From Anaerolineaceae bacterium (GTDB taxonomy: Bacteria > Chloroflexota > Anaerolineae > Anaerolineales > Villigracilaceae), in contig VFKQ01000200.1 of assembly GCA_009885445.1 (NCBI GenBank), positions 1 to 19,341 of the forward strand: a DNA stretch of 19,341 bases, written 5' to 3'. The notes below the pieces were generated by a model that saw nothing but the letters and a program-made list of their open reading frames with translations, made no database searches and was not told the origin of the DNA. Position 1 is the first letter of the stretch. Every line of letters starts with the position of its first letter. The translations under genes and the position numbers were made by a program. This document shows positions 7,171 through 14,688 of the stretch, piece by piece.

Positions 7171-7815
7171 TCAAAGAATCTCCCAGGCACGGCGAGAAGC
7201 GGCGTTAAGCAAGTCTTTGATTGATTCAAGAAAAGTCTCATCAAGCTCCTGGTTTCGCTCCAGGCGGATTGGTTTTCCGAACACAATAGCGAGCCGCGCA
7301 CCGGGCAATGGAATCAGATGCCGGTCCCAGCGTGGAAAACGAATCGCGGGCCGGGCCGCTATCCCCACAGCCATAAGCGGACGGCCTGTCATTTTCCCCA
7401 GCCAGAATGTGCCGGGGCGCACTTTGCCTGCCGGGCCATGCGGACCATCTACCGCAACGATGACATCCCCTTCTTTCGATAGTCCGCGTATCATCGACTT
7501 GAGCGCCGCGCTGGGATTACCTGTATTGTCTTTTGGAAGGGGAGCAGGTTGAATCCCCGCGCCTTCCAGCCAGCCGATCATGGTCGCCCCGATTAACCCA
7601 GGCGGGACAAAACCCTGCGTTGGCCGGGAGGTGACCGTGTGATGCAAGGCCAACGAAACCAGATTGGTGCTATGCCAGGCATACCAAATGGTGGGTTCCG
7701 CGGGCAGATTTTCCATGCCCTCCGATTTGATCTCGCTAGTTTTCGCGATGTGCCTTCCATACGCCGCGATTTGGTGCCCCCAAAAATTGGCCGCGCGCTC
7801 GATCAAATTACTCAT
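7171..7815 (-). CDS. DUF374 lysophospholipid acyltransferase-like protein
   Basis: 214 residues. The protein resembles the DUF374 branch of the LPLAT acyltransferases. Seen: WYAWHS near residue 45-50, a GFVPPGLIGATMIGWLEGAG segment, AVDGPHGPAGKVRPGTFWLG (~135-155), then MTGRPLMAVGIAARPAIRFPRWDR and a C-terminal IVFGKPIRL strand. Family members are thought to acylate lipid A or other membrane lipids, but the substrate here is not evident. Only one base separates its ATG from the stop of the upstream gene (TGATATG), so translation is probably coupled. Membrane-associated action on the cytoplasmic face is inferred from the family and from two integral-membrane neighbours. Confidence 0.82.
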   Translation of the reverse strand: MSNLIERAANFWGHQIAAYGRHIAKTSEIKSEGMENLPAEPTIWYAWHSTNLVSLALHHTVTSRPTQGFVPPGLIGATMIGWLEGAGIQPAPLPKDNTGNPSAALKSMIRGLSKEGDVIVAVDGPHGPAGKVRPGTFWLGKMTGRPLMAVGIAARPAIRFPRWDRHLIPLPGARLAIVFGKPIRLERNQELDETFLESIKDLLNAASRRAWEIL

Positions 7816-7816
7816 A

Positions 7817-8242
7817 TCAAGCGCCCGCGGATTTCTTCGTCAGGAAGGACATGCCAAATGCAATCGCCGCGGCGGCCAATGCCAATGGCCAGTGGAACAA
7901 ATTCTCCTCCAACTCCAATTGCAGGCCGAAATGGATGTCTGTGAATGTGCCGAAGATGGCAAGTCCCAGATAGAAGACAGTAAAGATGCGTAGAAACATG
8001 AGCGCGCCAGATGGACGCCAAAAAGCAAAGTACGTGCCGATTAACCCGGTGACAAAATGTATGACGCCGTGCATCGGGTCAAGACGCAGACCTTGCGGAA
8101 GGCTGTCGGGACTTGTATCAAAACCGCGCATGCCGTAGATTACAAGGATAGCTAAACCCTGCAAAACGAACAGGGTCATCACTTTGCAGTACAACAACAC
8201 CCAATCTTGCTGGCTGGAAGGGAGTTTGAAAAGAGTGTTCAA
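7817..8242 (-). CDS. Small four-helix membrane protein, DUF4383-like
   Basis: 141 residues with four hydrophobic segments (~20-42, ~58-75, ~80-102, ~115-133). The stretch DPMHGVIHFVTGLIG resembles the His-containing motif of DUF4383-type proteins, whose role is unknown. The start codon is TTG (8240-8242): there is no in-frame ATG nearby, and a GGAG SD lies seven bases upstream. First gene of the operon that continues into the DUF374 acyltransferase with one intervening base. Confidence 0.7.
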   Translation of the reverse strand: MNTLFKLPSSQQDWVLLYCKVMTLFVLQGLAILVIYGMRGFDTSPDSLPQGLRLDPMHGVIHFVTGLIGTYFAFWRPSGALMFLRIFTVFYLGLAIFGTFTDIHFGLQLELEENLFHWPLALAAAAIAFGMSFLTKKSAGA

Positions 8243-8355
8243 TGGAGGTCTCCTAAAGGGGTCGCTGAGGTTGAATGAGGACAGCGCATTTCTTTACTTA
8301 ACCCTGCATGTTGCCGAATGATACGTTTCCCCAACAAATAAATACACGAGCATTT

Positions 8356-8413
8356 ACCACGAAGGCACGAAGCCACGGAGTATTAAGTCTCTGCGTCTGT
8401 GTGCCTTTGTGGT
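8356..8413. repeat. ACCACAAAGG-type inverted repeat, copy A
   Basis: ACCACGAAGGCAC at 8356-8368 is the imperfect complement of GTGCCTTTGTGGT at 8401-8413. Inside are further decayed copies of the unit (GAAGCCACGGAG; CTCTGCGTCTGTG). The element lies in the 256-bp gap between the small membrane protein gene and the DUF58 gene. Two related elements are at 10961-11058 and 17497-17574. Confidence 0.75.
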
Positions 8414-8453
8414 ATAAAATTTTTTCAAGGATTACGAATCTCGCCATTTACTA

Positions 8454-8471
8454 GCGACACCATGGTGTCGC
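8454..8471. repeat. Perfect palindrome GCGACACC/GGTGTCGC
   Basis: An 18-bp perfect palindrome with CCATGG in the centre, preceded by CTA on +. It lies 27 bases downstream of the DUF58 stop on the minus strand and could end or stabilise that transcript, though no T-run follows. It shares CTAGCG and GTGTCGCG with the terminator stem at 6183-6205 and with 14816-14830. Confidence 0.7.
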
Positions 8472-8476
8472 GTTAT

Positions 8477-8501
8477 CCCCAACTATCAAACCATCCAACT
8501 A
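8477..8501 (-). repeat. TAGTT...TTTGATAGTT AT-rich repeat, copy 2
   Basis: On the minus strand it reads TAGTTGGATGG followed by TTTGATAGTTGGGG. Its first triplet is the TAG stop of the DUF58 gene. It is a shorter version of the element at 6270-6310. Confidence 0.55.
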
Positions 8502-9809
8502 AAGCATCGTCCTCGCCTTCAACGTGAGATAGCGATTAATCACCGCCATCGAAAGTTGATTGGCGGGCACATCCAAAGTTAATACGCCCCGTTTTTGCAG
8601 AGTATCCAAAATCACGCGGCGCTCATCCAGCATCTGTGACGCGGCGGCACGCTGATAGACCGAGAACGAATCAGCAGGCGTGCCCTGCGCGGCGGCGTGG
8701 ACGTCGGGATCGCTCATCGTCACCACCAGCGGCAGACTCGAGCGCGCCAGCAAAGATGTCTGCGCCACCAATGAGTCCATGCTCGCGCCACTGCTCAAGT
8801 CGGTGAAGATGACCACCAGCGCGCGGCGGCGCTGCTTCACCGCCAAATAAGTTAATGCCTTGCGATAATTCGGCTCGATCTGTTGCGCGTCCACGCCATA
8901 CAACGATTCCAACATGCGATAAAACTGTCCGCGTCCCTGACGCGGCGCGAGATAGCGGCCAATCTCATCTGAAAAACTCAGCATGCCCACGCGGTCGCCC
9001 TTGCCCGTGGCAACATATGAAAGAAACAATACTGCGTTCACCGCGTAATCCAATTTCGCAATGTCCGCCACAGGCGCCTGCATCATGCGGCCCGTGTCCA
9101 GCACCGCGATCACCGTCTGACTGCGCTCGGTTTGATACTGCACCGTCACCGGCCGATTGCGCCGCGCGGTGGCCTTCCAGTTGATGCGCCGAAATTCGTC
9201 ATCGGGCAAATATTCGCGCAGGCGCTCAAACTCCGTCCCTTCGCCAAACATGCGCGTGGCGCGCAGTCCCATTTCTTGCAAACGATTTTTGCGCAACAAC
9301 AAATCATACGTGCGCACGTCCAATAAATTTGGATAAACCTTCACCGGCTCGGCGGCGGCGACTCGTCCCTGCCTTTGAACCAATCCAAGCGGCCCGAGCC
9401 AACGCAGATGTAAATCGCCAAAAGCATAATCGCCGCGCCTTAATGGCTGGAGATGATAGATTCCCTGCCACGTCCCCAGCGGACTCGCGCTCCCGGACAT
9501 TATCCGCGTCTCGATCTTAAACGCCTCGGGCGCCTCATCACGCACCTCGAAGCGGGTTGCCCGCCTCGAGCGATTCCGCACGTTGACGAAGACCGCGTTC
9601 TGCGCGCCCAGCGAAAATTTCGTGTCGTGGCGTCGCTCCACGTCAAAGCGGTCCACGCGGCCAGCGAGTCGCCAATCCGTGAACATCAGCGCCAGCGCAA
9701 CCAACGCATATCCCCAACCCACATATTCCATGGCGGGCCAAAATGCGCCGAGCGCCAGAATTGGCGCGGCGAGTAGAAGGAAGAGCGTGCCTCGGGTGGT
9801 AGGAATCAT
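8499..9809 (-). CDS. DUF58 domain-containing protein (vWA-like, MoxR partner)
   Basis: 436 residues. Two membrane helices at ~7-45 are followed by an Ig-like extracytoplasmic or linker part. The DUF58 hallmark (~205-240) is EFERLREYLPDD followed by RRINWKATARR. After it a vWA-like fold begins with VIAVLDTGRMM, where the metal-site DxSxS is degenerate, and continues to SSGASMDSLV. The family is nearly always encoded next to MoxR ATPases and is thought to act with them in assembling or activating envelope or redox proteins. Here it is the last gene of the operon. No clear SD precedes the ATG at 9809, because a repeat element fills the 168-bp gap to moxR; the upstream bases read TTTTCACCC. Confidence 0.9.
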   Translation of the reverse strand: MIPTTRGTLFLLLAAPILALGAFWPAMEYVGWGYALVALALMFTDWRLAGRVDRFDVERRHDTKFSLGAQNAVFVNVRNRSRRATRFEVRDEAPEAFKIETRIMSGSASPLGTWQGIYHLQPLRRGDYAFGDLHLRWLGPLGLVQRQGRVAAAEPVKVYPNLLDVRTYDLLLRKNRLQEMGLRATRMFGEGTEFERLREYLPDDEFRRINWKATARRNRPVTVQYQTERSQTVIAVLDTGRMMQAPVADIAKLDYAVNAVLFLSYVATGKGDRVGMLSFSDEIGRYLAPRQGRGQFYRMLESLYGVDAQQIEPNYRKALTYLAVKQRRRALVVIFTDLSSGASMDSLVAQTSLLARSSLPLVVTMSDPDVHAAAQGTPADSFSVYQRAAASQMLDERRVILDTLQKRGVLTLDVPANQLSMAVINRYLTLKARTML

Positions 9810-9814
9810 GGGTG

Positions 9815-9976
9815 AAAAGATGAAATTAGAAAGATGAAAGATGAAAGAAAAAAGAGGTGAACTCGATTAAACGCGGTCTCGATACGCCCCGAAAAAATCG
9901 CTCGGGGCTACTCGACCATCGTTTCCTTGAAAGTGTTACGCTCTTATTCATCTTTCATCCTTTATCTTTCATCTTT
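9815..9976. repeat. Nested inverted repeat filling the moxR-DUF58 spacer
   Basis: Outer arms of about 33 bp, built of GATGAAAG units, lie at 9815-9847 and 9943-9976 and are complementary with a few mismatches. Between them sits a separate palindrome (9872-9921). The element begins five bases from the DUF58 ATG and ends one base from the moxR stop, while the operon's first two junctions are only -4 to +6 bp. It looks like an inserted element, not ordinary leader sequence. Confidence 0.75.
9872..9921. repeat. GGTCGAGTAG-type palindromic repeat, copy 2
   Basis: CGCGGTCTCGATACGCCCCG at 9872-9891 pairs imperfectly with TCGGGGCTACTCGACCATCG at 9902-9921. It is the same family as 310-348 but inverted, and lies inside the nested repeat of the moxR-DUF58 spacer. 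Confidence 0.75.
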
Positions 9977-9977
9977 T

Positions 9978-10934
9978 TTATCGCGGCACTTCGACCGAGC
10001 CAAGCAAACGCTGAATGACTGCATCTGCATTCAGGCCTTCGATCTCTGCTTCGGGCTTGAGCAAGATGCGATGACGGAACACGGCGGGGACGACAAACTT
10101 TATGTCATCGGGAGTCACGAAGTCGCGGCCTTGCAGAGCGGCCAGGGTTTTGGAGGCCAGCAAAACGTGCGTCGCGGCGCGGGCCGAGGCGCCCAGCACG
10201 AGGTCCGGCGAGCGGCGGCTGGCGGCGTTGATGGCGGCGATGTACTTGAGAATCCCATCTTCGACAGTGACCGTCGTGGCGAGTTTGCGAATGTCCATTA
10301 CTGCCTTCGAAGATAGAATCGATTTGAGTCCTGAGTGTTCGAGGTCGTGCGCGTCGAAGCCCTGATGGGTGCGGCGCAAAATTTCCACTTCCACTTCGGG
10401 CGGCGAGTATGGGACGAGAATCTTAAACATGAAGCGGTCGAGTTGCGCTTCGGGCAGTGGATAAGTGCCCTCGTACTCAATTGGATTCTGCGTGGCGATG
10501 ACCATGAACGGCACGTCGAGTATGTGGCGCTCGCCATCCAGGTTCACTTGTTTTTCTTCCATCGCTTCGAGCAGAGCGGACTGCGTTTTCGCGGGCGCGC
10601 GATTGATTTCATCGGCCAGCAAAAGTTGCGTGAAGATGGGACCTTTGCGCAAATGGAATTGTGAAGTGCCGAGGTCGAACACGCTGGTGCCGAGGATATC
10701 GGAGGGCATCAGGTCGGGCGTGAATTGCACGCGCGTGAATTTTGCCTGCACCATGTAGGCGAGGGTCTTGGCCATCAACGTTTTCGCGGTGCCCGGCACG
10801 CCTTCGAGCAAAACATGTCCGCCGCTGAAGAGGGCCACGGCGAGAAGTTCGAACGGCGCTTCGAGTCCGACGATCACTTTTTGTGATTCGGTGTGGATTT
10901 GTTCGAAGGTTTTTTTGATGTCGCTGAGGTTCAT
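9978..10934 (-). CDS. MoxR-family AAA+ ATPase
   Basis: 318 residues, the full length for MoxR. Walker A is GVPGTAKT (45-52), Walker B is LLLADEIN (104-111), sensor 1 is the IATQNP segment (~146-151), and PEAQLDRFMF contains the arginine of the inter-subunit site. The C-terminal lid carries SPDLVLGASARAATHVLLASKTLAA. MoxR ATPases form hexameric chaperone-like machines that remodel partner proteins, usually with a vWA/DUF58 protein encoded beside them, as here. SD AGGAG lies six bases before the ATG. It is fourth in the five-gene operon; both of its flanking spacers carry repeats. Confidence 0.95.
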   Translation of the reverse strand: MNLSDIKKTFEQIHTESQKVIVGLEAPFELLAVALFSGGHVLLEGVPGTAKTLMAKTLAYMVQAKFTRVQFTPDLMPSDILGTSVFDLGTSQFHLRKGPIFTQLLLADEINRAPAKTQSALLEAMEEKQVNLDGERHILDVPFMVIATQNPIEYEGTYPLPEAQLDRFMFKILVPYSPPEVEVEILRRTHQGFDAHDLEHSGLKSILSSKAVMDIRKLATTVTVEDGILKYIAAINAASRRSPDLVLGASARAATHVLLASKTLAALQGRDFVTPDDIKFVVPAVFRHRILLKPEAEIEGLNADAVIQRLLGSVEVPR

Positions 10935-10960
10935 GAAGTTCTCCTGTGCTAAATATTTTT

Positions 10961-11058
10961 ACCACAAAGGTACACAAAGTGTCACAAAGGAATACAAAAG
11001 AATTTCCTTCGTGCCCCTTTCCCGAAGTACGCCGGGACGATGTGTGCGCCTTTGTGGT
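10961..11058. repeat. ACCACAAAGG-type inverted repeat, copy B
   Basis: ACCACAAAGG at 10961-10970 is the exact complement of CCTTTGTGGT at 11049-11058. Further internal units follow the left end (TACACAAAG, TGTCACAAAGG). The element occupies most of the 131-bp spacer between DUF4350 (stop at 11066) and moxR (start 10934), within one operon. Confidence 0.8.
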
Positions 11059-11065
11059 GAGAGAA

Positions 11066-12208
11066 TTAAATTCCCTGGCCCATCCAGCGCGCGGACTCGG
11101 TGGCGAGCTTCACCATTTCTGCTTCGCTGATTTTGTCGTTGTTCAGATTCGTCAGCAGGGTAAGTAATGCTTCGCCATCCAGCGCGGGATTGAAACCGAC
11201 CAGTCGCTTCACGTATTCATCGTCTGGCAGTGACGGGTCGAGGCGGTAGCGTTTGCCGATGTGACGCTTCACATCATGGCGATAGCGTTTGAGCACCGAG
11301 GCGCGGTGACCTGCTTTGCGATTCAGATTTGAAATCGCGTTCACATGCTCGAGCGGACCGCGGCGGCGCATCTCGTGCGGCAAAGGCAGAGGGCGACCAA
11401 AGCCGCGTCCTTGAATCAGCAAAACCAAAAAGATGACCGCGGCCACAAAGAGCACGCTGTGGCCGCCAGGAGTTTGTCTCAGCCACTGTTCGGGACCGAC
11501 GACGCTGGCTGTGCGAATGCCATGATGCCACTCGTCGAACCAGACCGCGTTTGCTTTACCAGCAAGTCCAATCAGGTTAAGCACGAGGCGGGCATTGGCG
11601 TCGGTTTTGAGTCCGATGTTTGAAAAGGGATACGCGCTGGCGGATAGAATCACGCGTCCCTTGCCTTGCTCAAGCGACACAACCAGCGGCCCTTCGGGAA
11701 CGGCAATGAGCGTGACGTAATCTGTGCGCTCGGCGAAGAGGAAAGAATCGGCGTGCAGGCTCATCGCGTCCATCAGCGCGGGGGAAGATATGAGCGGCGT
11801 CGGTGAATAAACGGATGGCGAAAGTTCAGGCAAAAAGCGCAAATAAAATTCATAATGCGCCAACGCGATATAGGCTCCGCGTTCACTGCCAGCCAGCACG
11901 AGGGTACCGCCAGCCTCAACCCATTCATCCAGCAATCTAAAATCAGAATCGCTGATCTCGTACAACGGTTCGAGAATCAGAATCAAATCTGAATTTGCGG
12001 GCGGTTGAAAGGTCGCCTGCGCGTCAGCGAAAGATTCGAATCCCAATTCGCCGAGCCACAGGTTGAGCGCGCGCGTTCCGCTTGGGTCGCTGGAGGTGCT
12101 CAGGTAGGGAATGGATTGCACGCCCTTTTGCAGCGCGGCAAAAACCGTCACCGCGATCAACAGCGCGACCAGCCCGATGGAAATAAAAGTTTCGCGCGTC
12201 ACCTTCAT
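11066..12208 (-). CDS. DUF4350 domain-containing membrane protein
   Basis: 380 residues. An N-terminal helix (~9-27) anchors the protein. The DUF4350 domain follows with SSDPSGTRALNLWLGELGF, then LILILEPLYEISDSDF and the GGTLVLAGSE strand-turn. This fold resembles class I glutamine amidotransferase-like domains, probably without catalysis. A second helix (~258-275, VLFVAAVIFLVLLIQG) precedes a conserved cytoplasmic tail with RGRPLPLPHEMRRR-like sequence and a helical region. Its ATG overlaps the DUF4129 stop by four bases (ATGA), so expression is coupled. Together with DUF4129, MoxR and DUF58 it belongs to a widespread envelope-associated cluster of undefined function. Confidence 0.88.
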   Translation of the reverse strand: MKVTRETFISIGLVALLIAVTVFAALQKGVQSIPYLSTSSDPSGTRALNLWLGELGFESFADAQATFQPPANSDLILILEPLYEISDSDFRLLDEWVEAGGTLVLAGSERGAYIALAHYEFYLRFLPELSPSVYSPTPLISSPALMDAMSLHADSFLFAERTDYVTLIAVPEGPLVVSLEQGKGRVILSASAYPFSNIGLKTDANARLVLNLIGLAGKANAVWFDEWHHGIRTASVVGPEQWLRQTPGGHSVLFVAAVIFLVLLIQGRGFGRPLPLPHEMRRRGPLEHVNAISNLNRKAGHRASVLKRYRHDVKRHIGKRYRLDPSLPDDEYVKRLVGFNPALDGEALLTLLTNLNNDKISEAEMVKLATESARWMGQGI

Positions 12209-13179
12209 TCTTTCTTCTCTTTCAATTCTTCGACGCGGCCGCTGTAATGGCGAAAAGATTCCTCGTCCAACTCGTGGTAGCCATACCAGACGTTGTCGAA
12301 GACATCCACAACTTCTTTGAGCGGCTCGGCCAGCGCGGCATCCTGCGCGACACTGCGCAGGTATTCGCGGTTGGTGCGCGTGCGGTCATAGCGCAACATG
12401 CCGCGTTCATCCAGCAACAACAATGAAGAAAGATAAAGATAGCGCACCGCGGAGCGATAATCGCCGCCGCGCGAAAGATTTTGGGCGCGCGAAAATGCGG
12501 CTTCGGAAGTGAGCAGTTCGTCGCTGTTATCGTCCACGTTTAGTTGGGATTCGGCGACGATGCCTGCAAATAAATTTCGAAACACAAATGCTAGCACAGC
12601 AACCAGCAAAACAATGGAAAGGAACGGAAGCCAATTCAGCGAGATGACCATCACGCCGTCGCCGTCCCCGAGGATGCTGTCCAGCCAACGGGCGAAGCGG
12701 TCCCACAATTCCTGGAATGGATTTGTTTGACTGGATTGTGTGGACTCGCGCCACTGGAATTCGGGGCGCGTCAGAATCCTGCGTAGCGGGTCGAGGTGTG
12801 ACGCGTCGTACACGCCCGAGGGATATTGCGCGTGCGCGTCGAGCAAGGCTTTGAAGAGTTCGCTGAGTTTCTGCGGATCAGCGGATTCTGCGCGCAGGGA
12901 GTTGAGCAGGTAACGATTGTCCAGCGCGATGACTTGTCCATCCGCGAGTTGCACGGACTGCGCGGAGTCCCAGCGCGCGGCGAGCGAGTCTAACGCGTCC
13001 CGAACAGAAGCCGCCTCGCCCGAGTCCAGACGCGAGAGCAGTTGCTGGCTGTCGTGCACCAGCGTCCAATATTCATCCAGCGAGAGGGGCTTCGAATCCT
13101 GCGCGAACGCGGAGGCGGGCGCGATGAATCCAATCCATAAAATGAGTGCAGTGAAAATCAGAACGCGAAGAGGGCGCAT
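12205..13179 (-). CDS. DUF4129 domain-containing membrane protein
   Basis: 324 residues. A signal peptide ends near ASAFAQ (~26). The extracytoplasmic part (~27-170) is helical, then a membrane helix lies at ~175-200 (WLPFLSIVLLVAVLAFVF). The cytoplasmic C-terminal DUF4129 has SRAQNLSRGGDYRSAVRYLYL, RYDRTRTNREYLR and DVFDNVWYGYHELDEE (~225-320). DUF4129 often follows or is fused to transglutaminase-like TgpA proteins in other genomes; none is encoded in this operon. The start lies six bases from the preceding gene's stop. Confidence 0.88.
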   Translation of the reverse strand: MRPLRVLIFTALILWIGFIAPASAFAQDSKPLSLDEYWTLVHDSQQLLSRLDSGEAASVRDALDSLAARWDSAQSVQLADGQVIALDNRYLLNSLRAESADPQKLSELFKALLDAHAQYPSGVYDASHLDPLRRILTRPEFQWRESTQSSQTNPFQELWDRFARWLDSILGDGDGVMVISLNWLPFLSIVLLVAVLAFVFRNLFAGIVAESQLNVDDNSDELLTSEAAFSRAQNLSRGGDYRSAVRYLYLSSLLLLDERGMLRYDRTRTNREYLRSVAQDAALAEPLKEVVDVFDNVWYGYHELDEESFRHYSGRVEELKEKKE

Positions 13180-13185
13180 GTGATT

Positions 13186-14232
13186 CTAGATTCCGCCGCT
13201 CGCGGCGAGCATGGCGGCAACGAAAGCGAACAACAAACCAAATAACAAGAAATACAAGACGATGATGCCGAGGAAGATGAGCAAAAAATTGAGCAAGTCC
13301 TGCCCGCTGACGAAGGGATCGCGCGGCGCAGGCGATGTTTGCGCGAGCGAGACGATGGTTGTGTCGGGGTCGGATTCGCGGGCGGCCATCAGCGCCAGGT
13401 CGAGGCCTTCGGAGCGGACGCGCAGGTCAAAGTAGATGACGGTGGCGGCGGTGAAATAGAGCGGCAGATAAAGCAGGCCGCCCAACGAGGAGCCGATGGC
13501 TTGCAGGACGGAAATGAGAATCGCCTGTTGTTGTAAATCAAAATTGGAACTGCTGAGGAACGCGGTGCCGAAGACGGTGATCAGCGCGATGGGCCCGGTG
13601 ATGATGAGTTGGCCGAAGACGTTGAGCACAAAGCCGAAGCCCATCATCCACCAGAAGCGGCTGCGCGCCAGGTCCCAGGCGCGGCGCAGGGAATTGAAGA
13701 TGCTGTTTTTTTCGAGCATCACCACCGCGGGCAGCAGCGGCAGGACGATCCACAAGCCCGCGACAAAAACGCCAGAGCCTGTGAGCCAGCCGATGCAGGG
13801 GACGATGGCCCAGACGAAGGCCATGATCCAAAAGATGATTTGGCCGCCCATTAATTTCAGCCAGCCTCCGCCCAACTTGCGATACGAGTCAAACACGCCG
13901 ATGGGTTGCCCCGTGTAATCGTCCGCGACGGCATTCGTCACTGCGGCCGCGGCGAGGCCGTAGACGAAAATTCCCTGCAGGATGAGCGATACAAAGGTCC
14001 CCAGAATCGAAAGCCAGTAATTTGAAGAGGGCAAGCCCGTTGGCGAGGCGATAAATTCTGTGGAGGCATTCGCCATGAAGTAAGAAGAGGCGCCCTGCAA
14101 CAGAGACAGCGGAATGAACGGCAGCGCGATGATGCCGATCAACTTGAGGAAGTTGCGGCGATATAAACGAAAGGCCTGGTCGAGCAATTCGGGCAGGCTC
14201 ATCGGGCGCAGAAATGGGGCGGATATGTTCAT
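13186..14232 (-). CDS. Polytopic membrane protein, glycerophosphodiester phosphodiesterase membrane-domain type
   Basis: 348 residues from ATG 14232. This start is supported by GGAGG eight bases upstream, a TATAAT on the same strand at 14273-14278, and the family-like N-terminus (PMSLPELLDQAFRLYRRNFLKLIGI). The longer frame to 14385 has no conserved look. About six or seven helices follow. Late conserved features are VMLEKNSIFNSLRRAWDLARSRFW and YFDLRVRSEGLDLALMA. Proteins of this type are common in Gram-positive and Chloroflexota genomes; they are annotated by similarity to the membrane domain of GDPD proteins but lack the catalytic domain. First gene of the MoxR operon; possibly a membrane platform for it. 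Confidence 0.8.
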   Translation of the reverse strand: MNISAPFLRPMSLPELLDQAFRLYRRNFLKLIGIIALPFIPLSLLQGASSYFMANASTEFIASPTGLPSSNYWLSILGTFVSLILQGIFVYGLAAAAVTNAVADDYTGQPIGVFDSYRKLGGGWLKLMGGQIIFWIMAFVWAIVPCIGWLTGSGVFVAGLWIVLPLLPAVVMLEKNSIFNSLRRAWDLARSRFWWMMGFGFVLNVFGQLIITGPIALITVFGTAFLSSSNFDLQQQAILISVLQAIGSSLGGLLYLPLYFTAATVIYFDLRVRSEGLDLALMAARESDPDTTIVSLAQTSPAPRDPFVSGQDLLNFLLIFLGIIVLYFLLFGLLFAFVAAMLAASGGI

Positions 14233-14238
14233 TGAGTG

Positions 14239-14253
14239 GCCCTCCAGGAGGTG
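14239..14253 (-). promoter_or_regulatory. SD next to a copy of the 16S anti-SD sequence
   Basis: Read on the minus strand, the leader of the MoxR operon contains ATCACCTCCTGGAGG. The GGAGG is the ribosome-binding site, eight bases before ATG 14232. ATCACCTCCT is identical to the classical 3' end of 16S rRNA (the anti-SD). The two halves form the palindrome CCTCCTGGAGG, which could mask the SD. Confidence 0.5.
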
Positions 14254-14272
14254 ATGCGAATGGGGTGCGGTG

Positions 14273-14278
14273 ATTATA
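14273..14278 (-). promoter_or_regulatory. -10 box of the MoxR operon (TATAAT)
   Basis: A perfect TATAAT on the minus strand lies 41 bases from the start of the first operon gene, giving a leader of roughly 35 bases. No convincing -35 is seen. Confidence 0.5.
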
Positions 14279-14384
14279 ACGATGTTTTGAGCGGGGCATA
14301 ACCTGCCGGACTGAAATTTAGAAATCCGCAAGGCTGCGCGCGGGAGATAACAACCGTCAAAAGTGGGTGTAATCGCCAGTATCA

Positions 14385-14688
14385 ATTACGAATCTCCAGA
14401 AATTTATTTCCGCCATTCAAGAGCAGCGCATACGAATCGCCGATCATGCGGACGAAGAGACCCAGGCGGACAGCCTCACATTTGTTTTTAGCGTGTTACG
14501 AGGCGAAGTGATCGAAGATTATCCAACCGACAAGCCATCCAAGTTGCTTGATTTATGGAGGTAATTTTCAAGGCAAACCGATACACAGTGTTTGGGCTTT
14601 CAATGACAAAACGAAATGGGCTGTGCTGATTACCGTTTATCGCCCTGACCCGAATCGCTGGATCAATTGGCGCGAAAGGAGAAAGTAA
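14385..14688 (+). pseudogene. DUF4258 toxin-like gene, frameshifted and without start codon
   Basis: Frame 1 from 14385 reads ITNLQKFISAIQEQ, RIRIADHADEE, then VLRGEVIEDYPTDKP. The matching second half, PSCLIYGGNFQGKPIHSVWA, LITVYRPDPNRWINWRERRK, is in another frame from 14539 to TAA 14686-14688. Joining them needs two extra bases near 14538, so a 2-bp deletion is likely. Frame 1 itself stops at 14562-14564. The expected start is ATT at 14385, perhaps a mutated ATG. The combined product (~100 aa) has the DUF4258 pattern: HA near the N-terminus, E-YP, CLI-G, H-V, ITVY-P-P--W. Such proteins pair with YgiT-type zinc-finger antitoxins as putative RNase toxins, and the partner follows directly (TAATG). 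Confidence 0.75.

Noticed and set aside
12005..12320. Short plus-strand ORFs inside the DUF4350/DUF4129 junction
   Set aside because: Antisense shadows of two well-supported genes.
14233..14385. Upstream extension of the GDPD-type membrane protein
   Set aside because: No family-like sequence, and a -10 box and SD support ATG 14232.
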